Shown in pieces: positions 32,175 through 40,525 of a stretch of 64,000 nt of DNA (within the stretch, counting starts at the first letter, position 1; every line of letters starts with the position of its first letter). Below the pieces are notes generated by a model, which made no database searches, was not told the origin of the DNA, and saw nothing but the letters and a program-made list of their open reading frames with translations. The stretch covers positions 1,426,001 through 1,490,000 of the forward strand of contig CAVYEM010000001.1 in the NCBI GenBank assembly GCA_963767635.1. Direction: 5' to 3'. This DNA is from CAVYEM01 sp963767635. GTDB lineage: Bacteria; Vulcanimicrobiota; Vulcanimicrobiia; Vulcanimicrobiales; Vulcanimicrobiaceae. The position numbers and the translations under genes are program-made.

Positions 32175-32450
32175 TTGTCATGCTGAGCCTGTCGAAGCGT
32201 CCCAACTTACGCTGCCTTATATTGTTGTGCTGAGCTTAATGTTATCATGCTGAGCCTGTCGAAGCGTCCCAACTTACGCTGCCTTATATTGTTGTGCTGA
32301 GCTCAATGTTGTCATGCTGAGCTTGTCGAAGCATCCTAACCTACGCTACGTAATATTGTTGTGCTGAGCTTAATGTTGTCATGCTGAGCTTGTCGAAGCA
32401 TCACAACTTACGCTGCATAATATTGTCATGCTGAGCTTGTCGAAGCATGC
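32175..32450. repeat. Tandem 67-bp repeat array built on TGCTGAGCYTGTCGAAGC
   Basis: The unit TGCTGAGCCTGTCGAAGC begins at 32181, 32248, 32315 and 32382, an exact 67-bp period; a further copy follows at 32429 after 47 bp. Between cores each unit carries AACTTACGCTGC.TAATATTGTTGTGCTGAGC. Later units have CTTGTCGAAGCATC in place of CCTGTCGAAGCGTC. It starts 33 bp after the glycosidase stop. Confidence 0.88.
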
Positions 32451-32733
32451 AACCGCAGGCCTTCGACAGGCTCAGGCTGACAAGTCGTTCGACAGGCCGC
32501 AGCGAACGTGAACGTCGTCATGCTGAGCCCGTCGAAGCTCATCCCACCTACGCTGCGTAATATTGTCATGCTGAGCTTGTCGAAGTATGCAGCCGCGGCC
32601 CTTCGACAGGCTCGGGCTGACAAGCCCTTCGACAGGTTCGCAGGCCGAGGTGAACGTCGTCATGCCGAGCTTGAAGCGTTGTTACGCTGCGTAAATATTG
32701 TCATGCTGAGCTTGTCGAAGCATGCAGCCGCAG
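32451..32733. repeat. Mixed CTTCGACAGG/TCATGCTGAGC repeats in both orientations
   Basis: Alternating inverted copies (CCTTCGACAGGCTCAGGCTGACA and CGTCATGCTGAGCC.GTCGAAGC) that can pair with each other into long stems. It bridges the 67-bp and 26-bp arrays. No gene is visible. Confidence 0.8.
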
Positions 32734-32888
32734 CCCTTCGACAAGCTCAGGGTGACAAGCCCTTCGACAAGCTCAGGGTGACAAGCCCTCCGACAAGCTC
32801 AGGGTGACAAGCCCTTCGACAAGCTCAGGGTGACAAGCCCTTCGACAGGCTCAGGGTGACAAGCCCTTCGACAGGCTCAGGGTGACAT
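32734..32888. repeat. Tandem 26-bp repeat array, six units
   Basis: Units CCCTTCGACAAGCTCAGGG.TGACAAG start at 32734, 32760, 32786, 32812, 32838 and 32864, an exact 26-bp period. The third unit has CTCCGAC and the last two have ACAGG. The array lies between convergent genes. Confidence 0.92.
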
Positions 32889-32979
32889 GAGGCCCAGCAT
32901 GACAACAAAGGAGCCTAAACGATTGCGGGGCGATGCCGAATCGGCACCGCCCCGCGTGCTTTTGTCCGGACCGTTGCGC

Positions 32980-34230
32980 TTAGAAGGCGCTCGTGCCGTT
33001 GGGCGTTCCCCAGCCGGTCGGGCCGTCGTAACCGGCGCGAGCATTGCAGATGTACGAGATGGAACAGCTGCCATTGCTTCCGCTCGTCACGTCGTTGAGC
33101 GAGGAGGTTCCGCCGTGCTGCCAGATGGACTGCGCGTCGGTAAGCGACGATGCATTGCCCGCCAGCGCGTACACCGACGCGATCAGCGGACTCGACACGC
33201 TCGTGCCGCCAAACACCATCCAGCCGGAATAGCCTTGATAGGCATAGCTGTCGTACACCGCGACGCCCGTGTTCGGATCGGCAATCGCAGAAACGTCGGA
33301 CTCCGAACGCTTCGTGCATCCCGTATCGGTTTGCCACGACGGCTTGGAAACGTACGCGCTGCATCCGCTGCCGCTGCCGCTCCATGCCGTTTCGCTCCAG
33401 CCACGCGTGTTGCTCGCGCGCGTCAGCGACGTGCCGCCGATGCACACGACGGTAGCATACGAGCACGGCTGCGAGGCGCCCGTTCCGCTGTCGCCCGCGC
33501 TGGCCGTGATGATGTGGCCGGGATGATTGTAGGCGCTGTTGGACGCACCGGTTTCAGAACCGCCGTAACTGTTGCTCACCGCGTTGGCGCCCAGGCTTAC
33601 CGCGGTATTTTCGGCCGTATTCAAGTTGCTGTTGCTGGCGGTGCTGGCTTCAACCAAAATGATGTGACAATTGGGACAGACCGCCGAAACCATGTCCAGG
33701 TCCAGCGAGATCTCTTGCGCCCAGCCGCCGTTGCTGCGCGGATAGCTGCTTTGCGCGCCCTTCTGGTTGACCTTCTTGAAGCAGCCGTTGGCCGTCGTAC
33801 ATGCCGCGATGCCGTACTCTGAGCGATACACGCCCAGGTCCTTTTCGGCATTCGGATCGTTGTAAGCGTCGACGATGGCGACGGTCTGACCCGAGCCCGC
33901 CGTCGTCGACGGGAGGTTATAGGCCGATCGAAGGTCCGCGGGACCGTAGCCGCCGGGCGTCGCGTTGCGCGCCTTACCCATGACGCTGCGGCCGCCCTTG
34001 AGGATCGTTCCGCTCGCGTCATTGCGGAATTCGGCGTAACAGCGCATGTTGTCGCCGGGCAAAAGGTCCGCGCACGATTGTGTGACGGCGCTCTGCATGC
34101 CGCCGCCCGCGGGCGTGCCGCTGCCGCCGGCCGCCGTGTTGGGAAGCGTAGAGTTCGAATTCCCGGAACATGCGGCGAGGACGACGATGGTAAAAATCCC
34201 CGCGAGTCTAAACGATAGGTTTCTGAGCAA
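32980..34230 (-). CDS. Sedolisin-like (S53) secreted serine peptidase, lipoprotein
   Basis: About 416 residues from a TTG start at 34230, which sits 6 nt after AAGGAG; an ATG at 34284 is the alternative but falls inside a terminator-like hairpin. The signal segment ends in the lipobox VLAAC. The peptidase domain shows GYGPADLRSAYNLP, TVAIVDAYNDPN, the E/D pair in WAQEISLDLDMVSAVCP and the catalytic Ser in FGGTSVSSPLIASVYAL. The S53 catalytic set is Glu-Asp-Ser. A Cys-rich core suggests disulfides. Convergent with the glycosidase across the repeat block. Confidence 0.86.
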   Translation of the reverse strand: MLRNLSFRLAGIFTIVVLAACSGNSNSTLPNTAAGGSGTPAGGGMQSAVTQSCADLLPGDNMRCYAEFRNDASGTILKGGRSVMGKARNATPGGYGPADLRSAYNLPSTTAGSGQTVAIVDAYNDPNAEKDLGVYRSEYGIAACTTANGCFKKVNQKGAQSSYPRSNGGWAQEISLDLDMVSAVCPNCHIILVEASTASNSNLNTAENTAVSLGANAVSNSYGGSETGASNSAYNHPGHIITASAGDSGTGASQPCSYATVVCIGGTSLTRASNTRGWSETAWSGSGSGCSAYVSKPSWQTDTGCTKRSESDVSAIADPNTGVAVYDSYAYQGYSGWMVFGGTSVSSPLIASVYALAGNASSLTDAQSIWQHGGTSSLNDVTSGSNGSCSISYICNARAGYDGPTGWGTPNGTSAF

Positions 34231-34257
34231 ATCCCACTCCTTGAATGCAAGAATGAA

Positions 34258-34290
34258 AACGAAAAGGCGCGTTGCTCCACGCAACGCGCC
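34258..34290 (-). terminator. Strong hairpin plus U-tract in the leader of the S53 peptidase
   Basis: Perfect 10-bp stem GGCGCGTTGC/GCAACGCGCC with a 5-nt loop, followed on the minus strand by TTTTCGTTTTC. It lies 28 bp before the TTG start and about 180 bp after the ferritin-like gene. It may end the ferritin transcript or act as an attenuator for the peptidase. Confidence 0.75.
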
Positions 34291-34470
34291 GAAAAAACAT
34301 CAGCGTACGACCTCGCACGAGAATAGCCCAAAGTATCTTCGAGGACATACGCTAAACCCCCGGACCTTCCTTACGAAGGAGTGGCAGTAGGATACCCGTC
34401 CAGCGCACCTCTAAACCGGCTCAGCCCCGCCTGAGCGTTCAATTTTTGTATACCCGTCCCGGCCCTCGGG
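34291..34470 (-). promoter_or_regulatory. Possible structured leader upstream of the S53 peptidase
   Basis: No gene is visible in these 180 bp. The minus strand has hairpin-forming pieces CTCAG-CGGGG-CTGAG and CCTTCGTAAGGAAGG, and the repeated motif GGACGGGTAT (about 34395 and 34453). Together with the terminator below it, this is compatible with an attenuated leader RNA. It does not match a riboswitch consensus that I can recall. Confidence 0.3.
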
Positions 34471-35028
34471 CTACGCTTTGCCGTCCGGACCAGGCCCGTG
34501 CTGCTCGAGCAAATCGACCATGTCGTTGGCATGCTCTTCTTCGACCGCAAGAATCTGCTCCAGCATGCGGCGTGTGGTCGGATCGTTGTCGCCGAAAAAA
34601 CGTATCATCTCACGATACGATTCGATGGCCACGCGTTCAGCGACGAGATTCTCTCTGATCATGTCGATCATGTTCTCGCCTTCCTTGTATTCCGAGTGGC
34701 TGCGCGTGCTCATGCCATCCGGACTAAAGTTCGGCGCGCCGCCGAGCTGCGTAATGCGTTCGGCGATCATGTCGGCGTGCTGCTGTTCCTCGTTGGCATG
34801 CTGCAAAAACTCTTGCGCGACGGAATCCTTGTAAATGCCGCGCGACATGTAATAATGACGCTTGTAGCGCAGGACGCAGACCAGTTCCGTGGCGAGCGCT
34901 TGGTTAAGAACTTCGACCGCCTGTCCCACGTCGCCGCGATAGTCGCTCGTGACGGGGCCCTGCATCATGTTCTCGCGTGCGCGACGGCGCAGCTCTTGAA
35001 CGTCGGAAAGAAACGGCGTCGTACTCAT
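34471..35028 (-). CDS. Ferritin-like / bacterioferritin-family diiron protein
   Basis: 185 residues from MSTTPFLSD. Four-helix bundle with metal-ligand motifs ALATELVCVLRYKRHYY, ANEEQQHADMIAERI, LVAERVAIESYREMI and AVEEEHANDMVDLL, the standard diiron Glu/His set. Likely iron storage or oxidative protection (Dps/bacterioferritin-like). It lies 19 bp after the phosphatase gene on the same strand. Confidence 0.87.
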   Translation of the reverse strand: MSTTPFLSDVQELRRRARENMMQGPVTSDYRGDVGQAVEVLNQALATELVCVLRYKRHYYMSRGIYKDSVAQEFLQHANEEQQHADMIAERITQLGGAPNFSPDGMSTRSHSEYKEGENMIDMIRENLVAERVAIESYREMIRFFGDNDPTTRRMLEQILAVEEEHANDMVDLLEQHGPGPDGKA

Positions 35029-35047
35029 GGTGTCGCGTATACCCATT

Positions 35048-35677
35048 TCACAAGGCCTGGCGTTCCTGATCGGCCGCTAGGCCGGTGAGATGCTCCGACA
35101 CGCATTCGGCGCGCAGCGACCACGCATCGCGGTTCACCTCGAACTCGGCATAGCATGCATTGCACGCTCCGACGTGCCGCAGCTCGTCCAGCCCTCGACT
35201 GGTTCGTTCCAAGATCGCAATACGCACCACGACGTCGTGCGTCATCAGCAACGTGTCGACATGCGCCTCGAAGCTCCCCACAAACCTCTGCCATCGCTCG
35301 TAGACGTCGCGCAGACTCTCCCCGCCGCTAAAGCGCACGTCCTGCGGCTGCTCGCACCACTGGCGATACAGCAGCGGTTCGCTTCGCGCGATCTCCTCGC
35401 GATAGCGCCCTTCCCACGTTCCATGTGCGATCTCCACGAGCAGCGGATCGGTGTGCACGGCTAAGCCGTGTGCTTGCGCCGACGGGATCGCGGTCTGCAC
35501 GCAACGGGAGAGTGGACTGGAGATGACGCGCCGCACGCCTTTACCGCGCAGCGCCCCCGCCAGCGCGCGGGCCTGGGCGTGACCGAGCGGCGAGAGCGGG
35601 GTGTCGAGCCGGCCTTGATAGCGGCCGGCGGCGTTCCAGGTCGTCTCGCCATGGCGGGCGATGCGAACGATCGGCAC
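35048..35677 (-). CDS. Histidine phosphatase family protein (phosphoglycerate mutase-like)
   Basis: About 209 residues from a GTG at 35677, which follows the serA stop by 4 bp; the ORF open further upstream overlaps serA. The catalytic phosphohistidine is in RIARHGETTWNAAG. Other motifs are LDTPLSPLGHAQARALA, VISSPLSRCVQTA, the Glu in VEIAHGTWEGR and the second His in LLMTHDVVVR. The position directly after serA suggests phosphoserine phosphatase activity as one option; phosphatase versus mutase cannot be settled by sequence. Confidence 0.85.
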   Translation of the reverse strand: MPIVRIARHGETTWNAAGRYQGRLDTPLSPLGHAQARALAGALRGKGVRRVISSPLSRCVQTAIPSAQAHGLAVHTDPLLVEIAHGTWEGRYREEIARSEPLLYRQWCEQPQDVRFSGGESLRDVYERWQRFVGSFEAHVDTLLMTHDVVVRIAILERTSRGLDELRHVGACNACYAEFEVNRDAWSLRAECVSEHLTGLAADQERQAL

Positions 35678-35681
35678 GCGC

Positions 35682-37261
35682 CTACAGCGTCGCCGCATCC
35701 ACGCGGCGCATTCCCGGAACCGCGCGAATCTCGTCCAGATGCGCGCGGCTGACGGCGCGATCGATCGCCAGCACCATCAGGGCTTCACGGGACTGGGAAT
35801 CGCGCGCCACGTGCATGGTCGAGATGTTGACGCCGCGCTCGCCCAGCATGGTTCCGACGCGGCCGACCATGCCTGGAACGTCCTCGTGCCGCGTGACGAT
35901 CCACGTGCCGTACGGGTTCACGTCCAATTCGTACGCGTCGATTTGCACGATGCGCGGTCCGCCTGATAGAACCGTCGAGGCCACGCGGTGCGTTCCGGCT
36001 GCAATCGACACCAGCGAGGCATAGTCGGGAGCGGTTTTCTTCGAGAACTACTTCGAGTGTCACGCCAAGTTCTTGCGCGACCGATTGCGCGTTTACAATG
36101 GAGACGCGCCGTTCGGTGGTCGTCTGCAGCAGGGCTGCCAAAAACGCAATGCGCAGCGGCTCAACGCTCGTTTCGGCGATTTCGCCCGAGACGTGCATGC
36201 GCAGCGGTACGCGCATTGCCTCTTCGAATAATTGCGGGACCAGCCGCCCGAGTCGATCGGCGACCTCGACGAACGCACGAACCTGCTGCGCCTGCGCGCC
36301 TGAGGGCGCCGGCGCATTCACCGCGCCAGCTGCGGGCCGGCCAAGCAGCGCGTCCGCTACATCTCGTGCAAGCTCGACGGCGATCCGCTCCAGTGCTTCG
36401 TGTGTCGAACCGCCCAGGTGCGGAGTCGCCAAAACGCTGGGATGCGCGTGCAGACGTACCGCGGGCGAGTTCGGCGGAGGCGGTTCTTCGCTAACCACGT
36501 CGATAGCGGCGGCACGAAGCGTGTGCGCGTCGAGCGCCGCGAGCAGCGCATCTTCATCCAAAACGCCGCCGCGCGCGCAATTGACGATCGCCGCGCCGGG
36601 TTTCATGCACGCGAACGCCGCCGCATCGATGAGCCCGCGCGTTTGCTGCGTGAGCGGAACGTGCAGCGTTACGATGTCCGAGGACTGCAGCAGCTGTTCC
36701 AACGAAACGAGTCTGCGCGTGCAAAGCTTCGCCGCGCGCTTGCGGAACGTACGGATCGTGCGCGAGAACCTGCATGCCGAAGGCGCGGGCGCGCATGCAG
36801 ACCGCGCCGCCGATTCGACCTAAGCCTACGATCCCGAGCGTTTTGCCGAAGAGCTCCGTTCCGATGAACGGCGCGCGATCCCATCGCCCGGCTCGCACGG
36901 AAGCGGACGCTTGCGGAATGTGCCGCGCGAGCGCAAGCAGCAGCGCGAAAGTATGTTCCGTTGCGGCGATCGTGTTCGCGGCCGGCGTGTTGACGACCAC
37001 GATGCCGGCTTGCGTTGCCGCGTCCACGTCGATGGCGTCCACGCCTACGCCGGCGCGCCCGACCACGCGCATGCGCGGCGATCGCGCGATGAGGTCGCTG
37101 TCCACGCGCGTTTCGGAACGCACGATGAGGCCTTCGGCATCGTGTAAGGCAGCCAGCAGATCCGCGCGGGAATGGCCTACGCACGAAATGATTTCGATGC
37201 CTCGCTCGTGCAGCACATCTTGTCCGCACGACGCGAACGGTTCAGCCAAAACGACGCGCAT
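35682..37261 (-). CDS. serA: D-3-phosphoglycerate dehydrogenase, two apparent frameshifts
   Basis: First enzyme of serine synthesis. The start at 37261 (MRVVLAEPFASCGQ) opens the substrate domain. NAD-binding follows (GKTLGIVGLGRIGGAV), with GRAGVGVDAIDVDAA, NCARGGVLDEDAL and the catalytic His region TPHLGGSTHEA. An intervening domain and a C-terminal ACT domain (HEDVPGMVGRVGTMLGERG) complete the long three-domain type. One extra base near 36725 (at AAGCTTT) and one near 36035 restore a continuous 525-residue protein. Confidence 0.92.
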
Positions 37262-37380
37262 GGACGATCTCGGCACGCTTGGACGGCATGGCGCGGGCTA
37301 CGAGCCCAGGGCCGCTCGAACCTTGCGTCGTAGGTCGCGGCGTGGCAAAGAACGAGCGCGGCCGCTTGGCGGTGCGCAAA

Positions 37381-38193
37381 ATGTATAAGCTGTACGTCAA
37401 CGGTGCGTTCGTGCGATCGGAATCCGGCCGCAGCGATCCGCTGTGGGACGATGCTGAATTCGCGGGAAACATTGCGCGCGGATCGCGCAAGGACGTTCGC
37501 GATGCGGTGGTCGCCGCGCGCGCGGCGCAGGCCAAATGGTGGAAAGCCGCACCCGGAACGCGCGGGCTGGTTCTCTATCGGCTGGCCGAAATGCTCGAAG
37601 CGCGACGCGCGGAGTTCGCGCAGTTGCTCGACGATGCGCAAGAAATCGATGCAGCGATCGACCGCACGATGTGGTACGCCGGCTGGTGCGATAAATACAA
37701 CGCACTGCTTTCAACGCGAAATCCGGTGGGCGGACCGCATTTCAATTTCTCGACTGCCGAACCGATGGGCGTCGTAGGCGTTTTGGCGCCGGATGAGCCC
37801 TCCATGTTGGGGTTGGTGTCGGTGCTGCTTCCGCCGGTCGTGGCCGGAAACGCCGTGGTGCTGATCGCGTCGGAACGGGATCCGCGCACGGCAGTGGTCT
37901 TTGCCGAAGCCGTCGCCACCAGCGACGTCCCGGCCGGCGTGGTCAATATCCTCACGGGCTACCGCAGTGAACTGGCACCGGTGCTGGCCAAGCACATGGA
38001 CGTGAACGCGCTGGCGCTGCCTGAGGGCCCGCAAAGCACGGAATTGCAGACGTTTGCGGCGCAAAACGTCAAGCGTACGCGAGTTCTGCCGGCGCGCCAA
38101 CGCAAGGAATGGTTTTCCGAGCGCGCGCAAAGCCTGGACGAAATCGCGGCGTACAGCGAGATCAAGACCATCTGGCATCCCGCGGGAATTTGA
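37381..38193 (+). CDS. Half-length aldehyde dehydrogenase-like protein without catalytic residues
   Basis: 270 residues from MYKLYVNGAFVRSESGRS. It follows the N-terminal ALDH cofactor domain (VVAARAAQAKWWKAAPGTRG, EPMGVVGVLAPDEPSMLGLV, VPAGVVNILTGYRSELAPVL) and then stops near the position where the catalytic Glu and Cys domain would begin. There is no frameshift evidence, and the end (EIKTIWHPAGI) looks natural. Such short paralogues may pair with full ALDHs; here the full ALDH is 14 kb away next to deoC. A structural or regulatory partner role is inference. Confidence 0.75.
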   Translation: MYKLYVNGAFVRSESGRSDPLWDDAEFAGNIARGSRKDVRDAVVAARAAQAKWWKAAPGTRGLVLYRLAEMLEARRAEFAQLLDDAQEIDAAIDRTMWYAGWCDKYNALLSTRNPVGGPHFNFSTAEPMGVVGVLAPDEPSMLGLVSVLLPPVVAGNAVVLIASERDPRTAVVFAEAVATSDVPAGVVNILTGYRSELAPVLAKHMDVNALALPEGPQSTELQTFAAQNVKRTRVLPARQRKEWFSERAQSLDEIAAYSEIKTIWHPAGI

Positions 38194-38280
38194 CGGCGTT
38201 TCGGGCAGCGCGTCCGGAACGTTAAGTCTTGGCCATGCGGGTAGGCGCAGCGCCGGAAAGCGCCCAAGGAAGGAACCGAC

Positions 38281-39093
38281 GTGAGCTACCGCCTTCTGCC
38301 CATGCATCAGCGCCTGGCCAACGCGCTAAGCTATGGAGAGTTTGAGGTCTTCTACCAGCCCGTAGTACGGGTATCGGACGGCGAAGTCGTCGGCGCTGAG
38401 GCGCTCTGCCGGTGGCGTCAGCGCGACCAGAGCTATGCCGTGCCCGATACGTTCATTCCGCAGGCCGAGGCGTCCGGCTTTATCATACAATTGGGTGAGT
38501 GGGTGTTGCGCACGGCGTGCGAACAAACGCGCCGCTGGCACGATCGTTTCAAGCGTCCGATTCGCCTGGCCGTAAACCTTTCCGGACGCCAGTTTTTGCA
38601 CTTCAATTTAATCAAGCAGGTCGAAGACGCATTGCGCTCCAGCCGGCTGCACCCATCGGCGCTCGAGTTCGAAATCACGGAAACGATCGCGATGCACAAC
38701 GCCGAGGAAAGCGTCGGCGTGATGCGCCAGCTCAAATCCATGGGCGTCGGTCTGTCGCTGGACGATTTCGGCACGGGCTACTCCTCGCTGAGTTATCTCA
38801 AGCGCTTCCCCATCGACATTTTGAAGATCGACAAGTCGTTCGTGCGCGACATACCCGAAGACGCTAACGATCTGGCGATCGTTTCGGCGATCATCGCGAT
38901 GGCGCACGCGCTGGGTTTAAAAATCATTGCCGAAGGCGTGGAGACGGACGCACAGTGGCATTTTTTGCGTGATTGCGGCACGCAGTACGCGCAAGGTTAC
39001 TATTTCGGGCGGCCGTGTCCCGTCGCGGATTTCGAGGCGCTGCTGGAGCGCGCGGGCGATGAGCCTGTAGGCATTCCGGCTACCGGCGGATAA
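38281..39093 (+). CDS. EAL-domain c-di-GMP phosphodiesterase
   Basis: 270 residues, a stand-alone EAL domain starting at GTG after AAGGAAGG. Active-site elements are all present: VVGAEALCRW (EAL), LAVNLSGRQ, EITETIAM, LDDFGTGYSSL, LKIDKSFVRD and IIAEGVET. It should hydrolyse c-di-GMP to pGpG. No sensor or membrane domain is attached. It is the natural opponent of the GGDEF regulator at 5.8-9 kb. Confidence 0.93.
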   Translation: MSYRLLPMHQRLANALSYGEFEVFYQPVVRVSDGEVVGAEALCRWRQRDQSYAVPDTFIPQAEASGFIIQLGEWVLRTACEQTRRWHDRFKRPIRLAVNLSGRQFLHFNLIKQVEDALRSSRLHPSALEFEITETIAMHNAEESVGVMRQLKSMGVGLSLDDFGTGYSSLSYLKRFPIDILKIDKSFVRDIPEDANDLAIVSAIIAMAHALGLKIIAEGVETDAQWHFLRDCGTQYAQGYYFGRPCPVADFEALLERAGDEPVGIPATGG

Positions 39094-39124
39094 TCGACGG
39101 CGGAGCGTTGGTGGGGTGCCCTGC

Positions 39125-39212
39125 GGAGAGGTGGCAGAGTGGTCGAATGCACTCGCTTGGAAAGCGAGCAGAGGTGTTGAGCCTCTCGGGAGTTCGAATC
39201 TCCCCCTCTCCG
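39125..39212 (+). tRNA. tRNA-Ser (GGA)
   Basis: Class II tRNA with acceptor GGAGAGG/CCTCTCC, anticodon loop TTGGAAA (anticodon GGA), long variable arm (GAGGTGTTGAGCCTC) and T-loop GTTCGAA. CCA is not encoded. Confidence 0.95.
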
Positions 39213-39224
39213 AATTTAAAAGCC

Positions 39225-39865
39225 GCTGTGTCATGGTGAGTTTATCGAACCATCGCCGAGTTTAACGAGGCGCGCTTTTTTGTAATGAGTCGCCCTTCGA
39301 CAGGCTGCGAAGCAGGTGACAGGGCGGCTCAGGGCGACAGCTAGTAACGAGTCGCCCCGCTCAGGGTGACAGCGCTTTTTGTCATGGTGAGTTTATCGAA
39401 CCATCGCCGAGTTTAACGAGGCGCGCTTTTTTGTAATGAGGCGCCCTTCGACAGGCTCAGGGTGACAGCGCGGCTCAGGGTGACAGGGCGGCTCAGGGTG
39501 ACAGCGCTTTTTGTCATGGTGAGTTTATCGAACCATCGCCGAGTTTAACGAGGCGCGCTTTTTTGTAATGAGGTGCCCTTCGACAGGCTCAGGGTGACAG
39601 GGCGGCTCAGGGTGACAGGGCGGCTCAGGGTGACAGCGCTTTTTGTCATGGTGAGTTTATCGAACCATCGCCGAGTTTAACGAGGCGCGCTTTTTTGTAA
39701 TGAGGTGCCCTTCGACAGGCTCAGGGTGACAGGGCGGCTCAGAGTGACAGGGCGGCTCAGGGTGACAGCGCTTTTTGTCATGGTGAGTTTATCGAACCAT
39801 CGCCGAGTTCATCGAGGCGTACTCTATGCGGCTTGGGCAGTGTAGTCATCCTTCGACACGCTCAG
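39225..39865. repeat. Tandem 132-bp repeat array, five units
   Basis: The marker TCATGGTGAGTTTATCG starts at 39231, 39382, 39514, 39646 and 39778; the last three spacings are exactly 132 bp and the first is 151 bp. Each unit joins TTATCGAACCATCGCCGAGTTT, GGCGCGCTTTTTTGTAATGAG and CCCTTCGACAGGCTCAGGG plus one to three GGCGGCTCAGGGTGACAG pieces. It lies between tRNA-Ser and the convergent anti-sigma gene. No coding. Confidence 0.92.
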
Positions 39866-39899
39866 GATGACAGTATTGACAGGGTCCGCGTGACGACGC

Positions 39900-40523
39900 C
39901 TACGGCAGACGTACGCGAGCCATCACGCGCGTTCCGTCCAGCAACGCGAAGCTGCGGGCGCGGTTGTCCGCCACGAACAACTCCGCCGAACTGCCGCTGA
40001 CATGCAGCGTACCAAGCACCTTCGTACCACCGGGACCGTACGCCGCTACGGAATACGCGCGTGTCGTTTGTGCCACAAACAACCGCCAGGGCGCAGTGCG
40101 CCCGTAAATGACCTTCGCTTTGGGCGCGTGGCGTTGCAGCGGCGTGAACTGCGCGTGCAAGAAGTGGCTGCTCACCAGCGCCGCGATCGCACGATCGTGG
40201 TCCGCCTGCAACGACGATACCGGGCGGTGCAGTACGCCGAACAGCACGCCCGGCAACAATCCGAGAACAAACGCTGCTGCGATGAGTGGTGCCCAACGCC
40301 GCGCACTTGATTGCCTCACGGCGAACGCCGCGCGAACGCGCCGATCCAGCTGCGCGGGCGGTTCACGCTCGCTCACGGTCTGCGTGATAAAGGCCTCTGC
40401 TTCTCCTATGCGACCAGCGCATTCGGCGCACGAGCGCACGTGCGCATCCACGTGCGCCCGCTCGATACCGCCCAAAGTACCGAGGGCGTAGAGTTCCGCC
40501 AGTTCGCCGATATGTTCGTCCAT
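39900..40523 (-). CDS. Anti-sigma factor with zinc-finger ZAS domain
   Basis: 207 residues. The N-terminal cytoplasmic ZAS motif HVDAHVRSCAECAGRIGE (HxxxCxxC) binds the sigma factor. One membrane helix (APLIAAAFVLGLLPGVLFGV) follows, then an extracytoplasmic domain of RskA-like length. It starts 2 bp after the sigma gene, the usual arrangement of an ECF sigma/anti-sigma pair. Confidence 0.9.
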   Translation of the reverse strand: MDEHIGELAELYALGTLGGIERAHVDAHVRSCAECAGRIGEAEAFITQTVSEREPPAQLDRRVRAAFAVRQSSARRWAPLIAAAFVLGLLPGVLFGVLHRPVSSLQADHDRAIAALVSSHFLHAQFTPLQRHAPKAKVIYGRTAPWRLFVAQTTRAYSVAAYGPGGTKVLGTLHVSGSSAELFVADNRARSFALLDGTRVMARVRLP

Positions 40524-40525
40524 CT

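Noticed and set aside
32175..32888. CRISPR array
   Set aside because: The 26- and 67-bp periods are fully repetitive, with no unique spacers between constant repeats and no cas genes nearby.
34291..34470. c-di-GMP or other known riboswitch
   Set aside because: The conserved core letters of the GEMM, SAM, cobalamin or ydaO types could not be found; only generic hairpins are visible.
39225..39865. CRISPR or minisatellite gene
   Set aside because: The 132-bp units repeat as a whole and contain no unique spacers; open frames through them are not protein-like.
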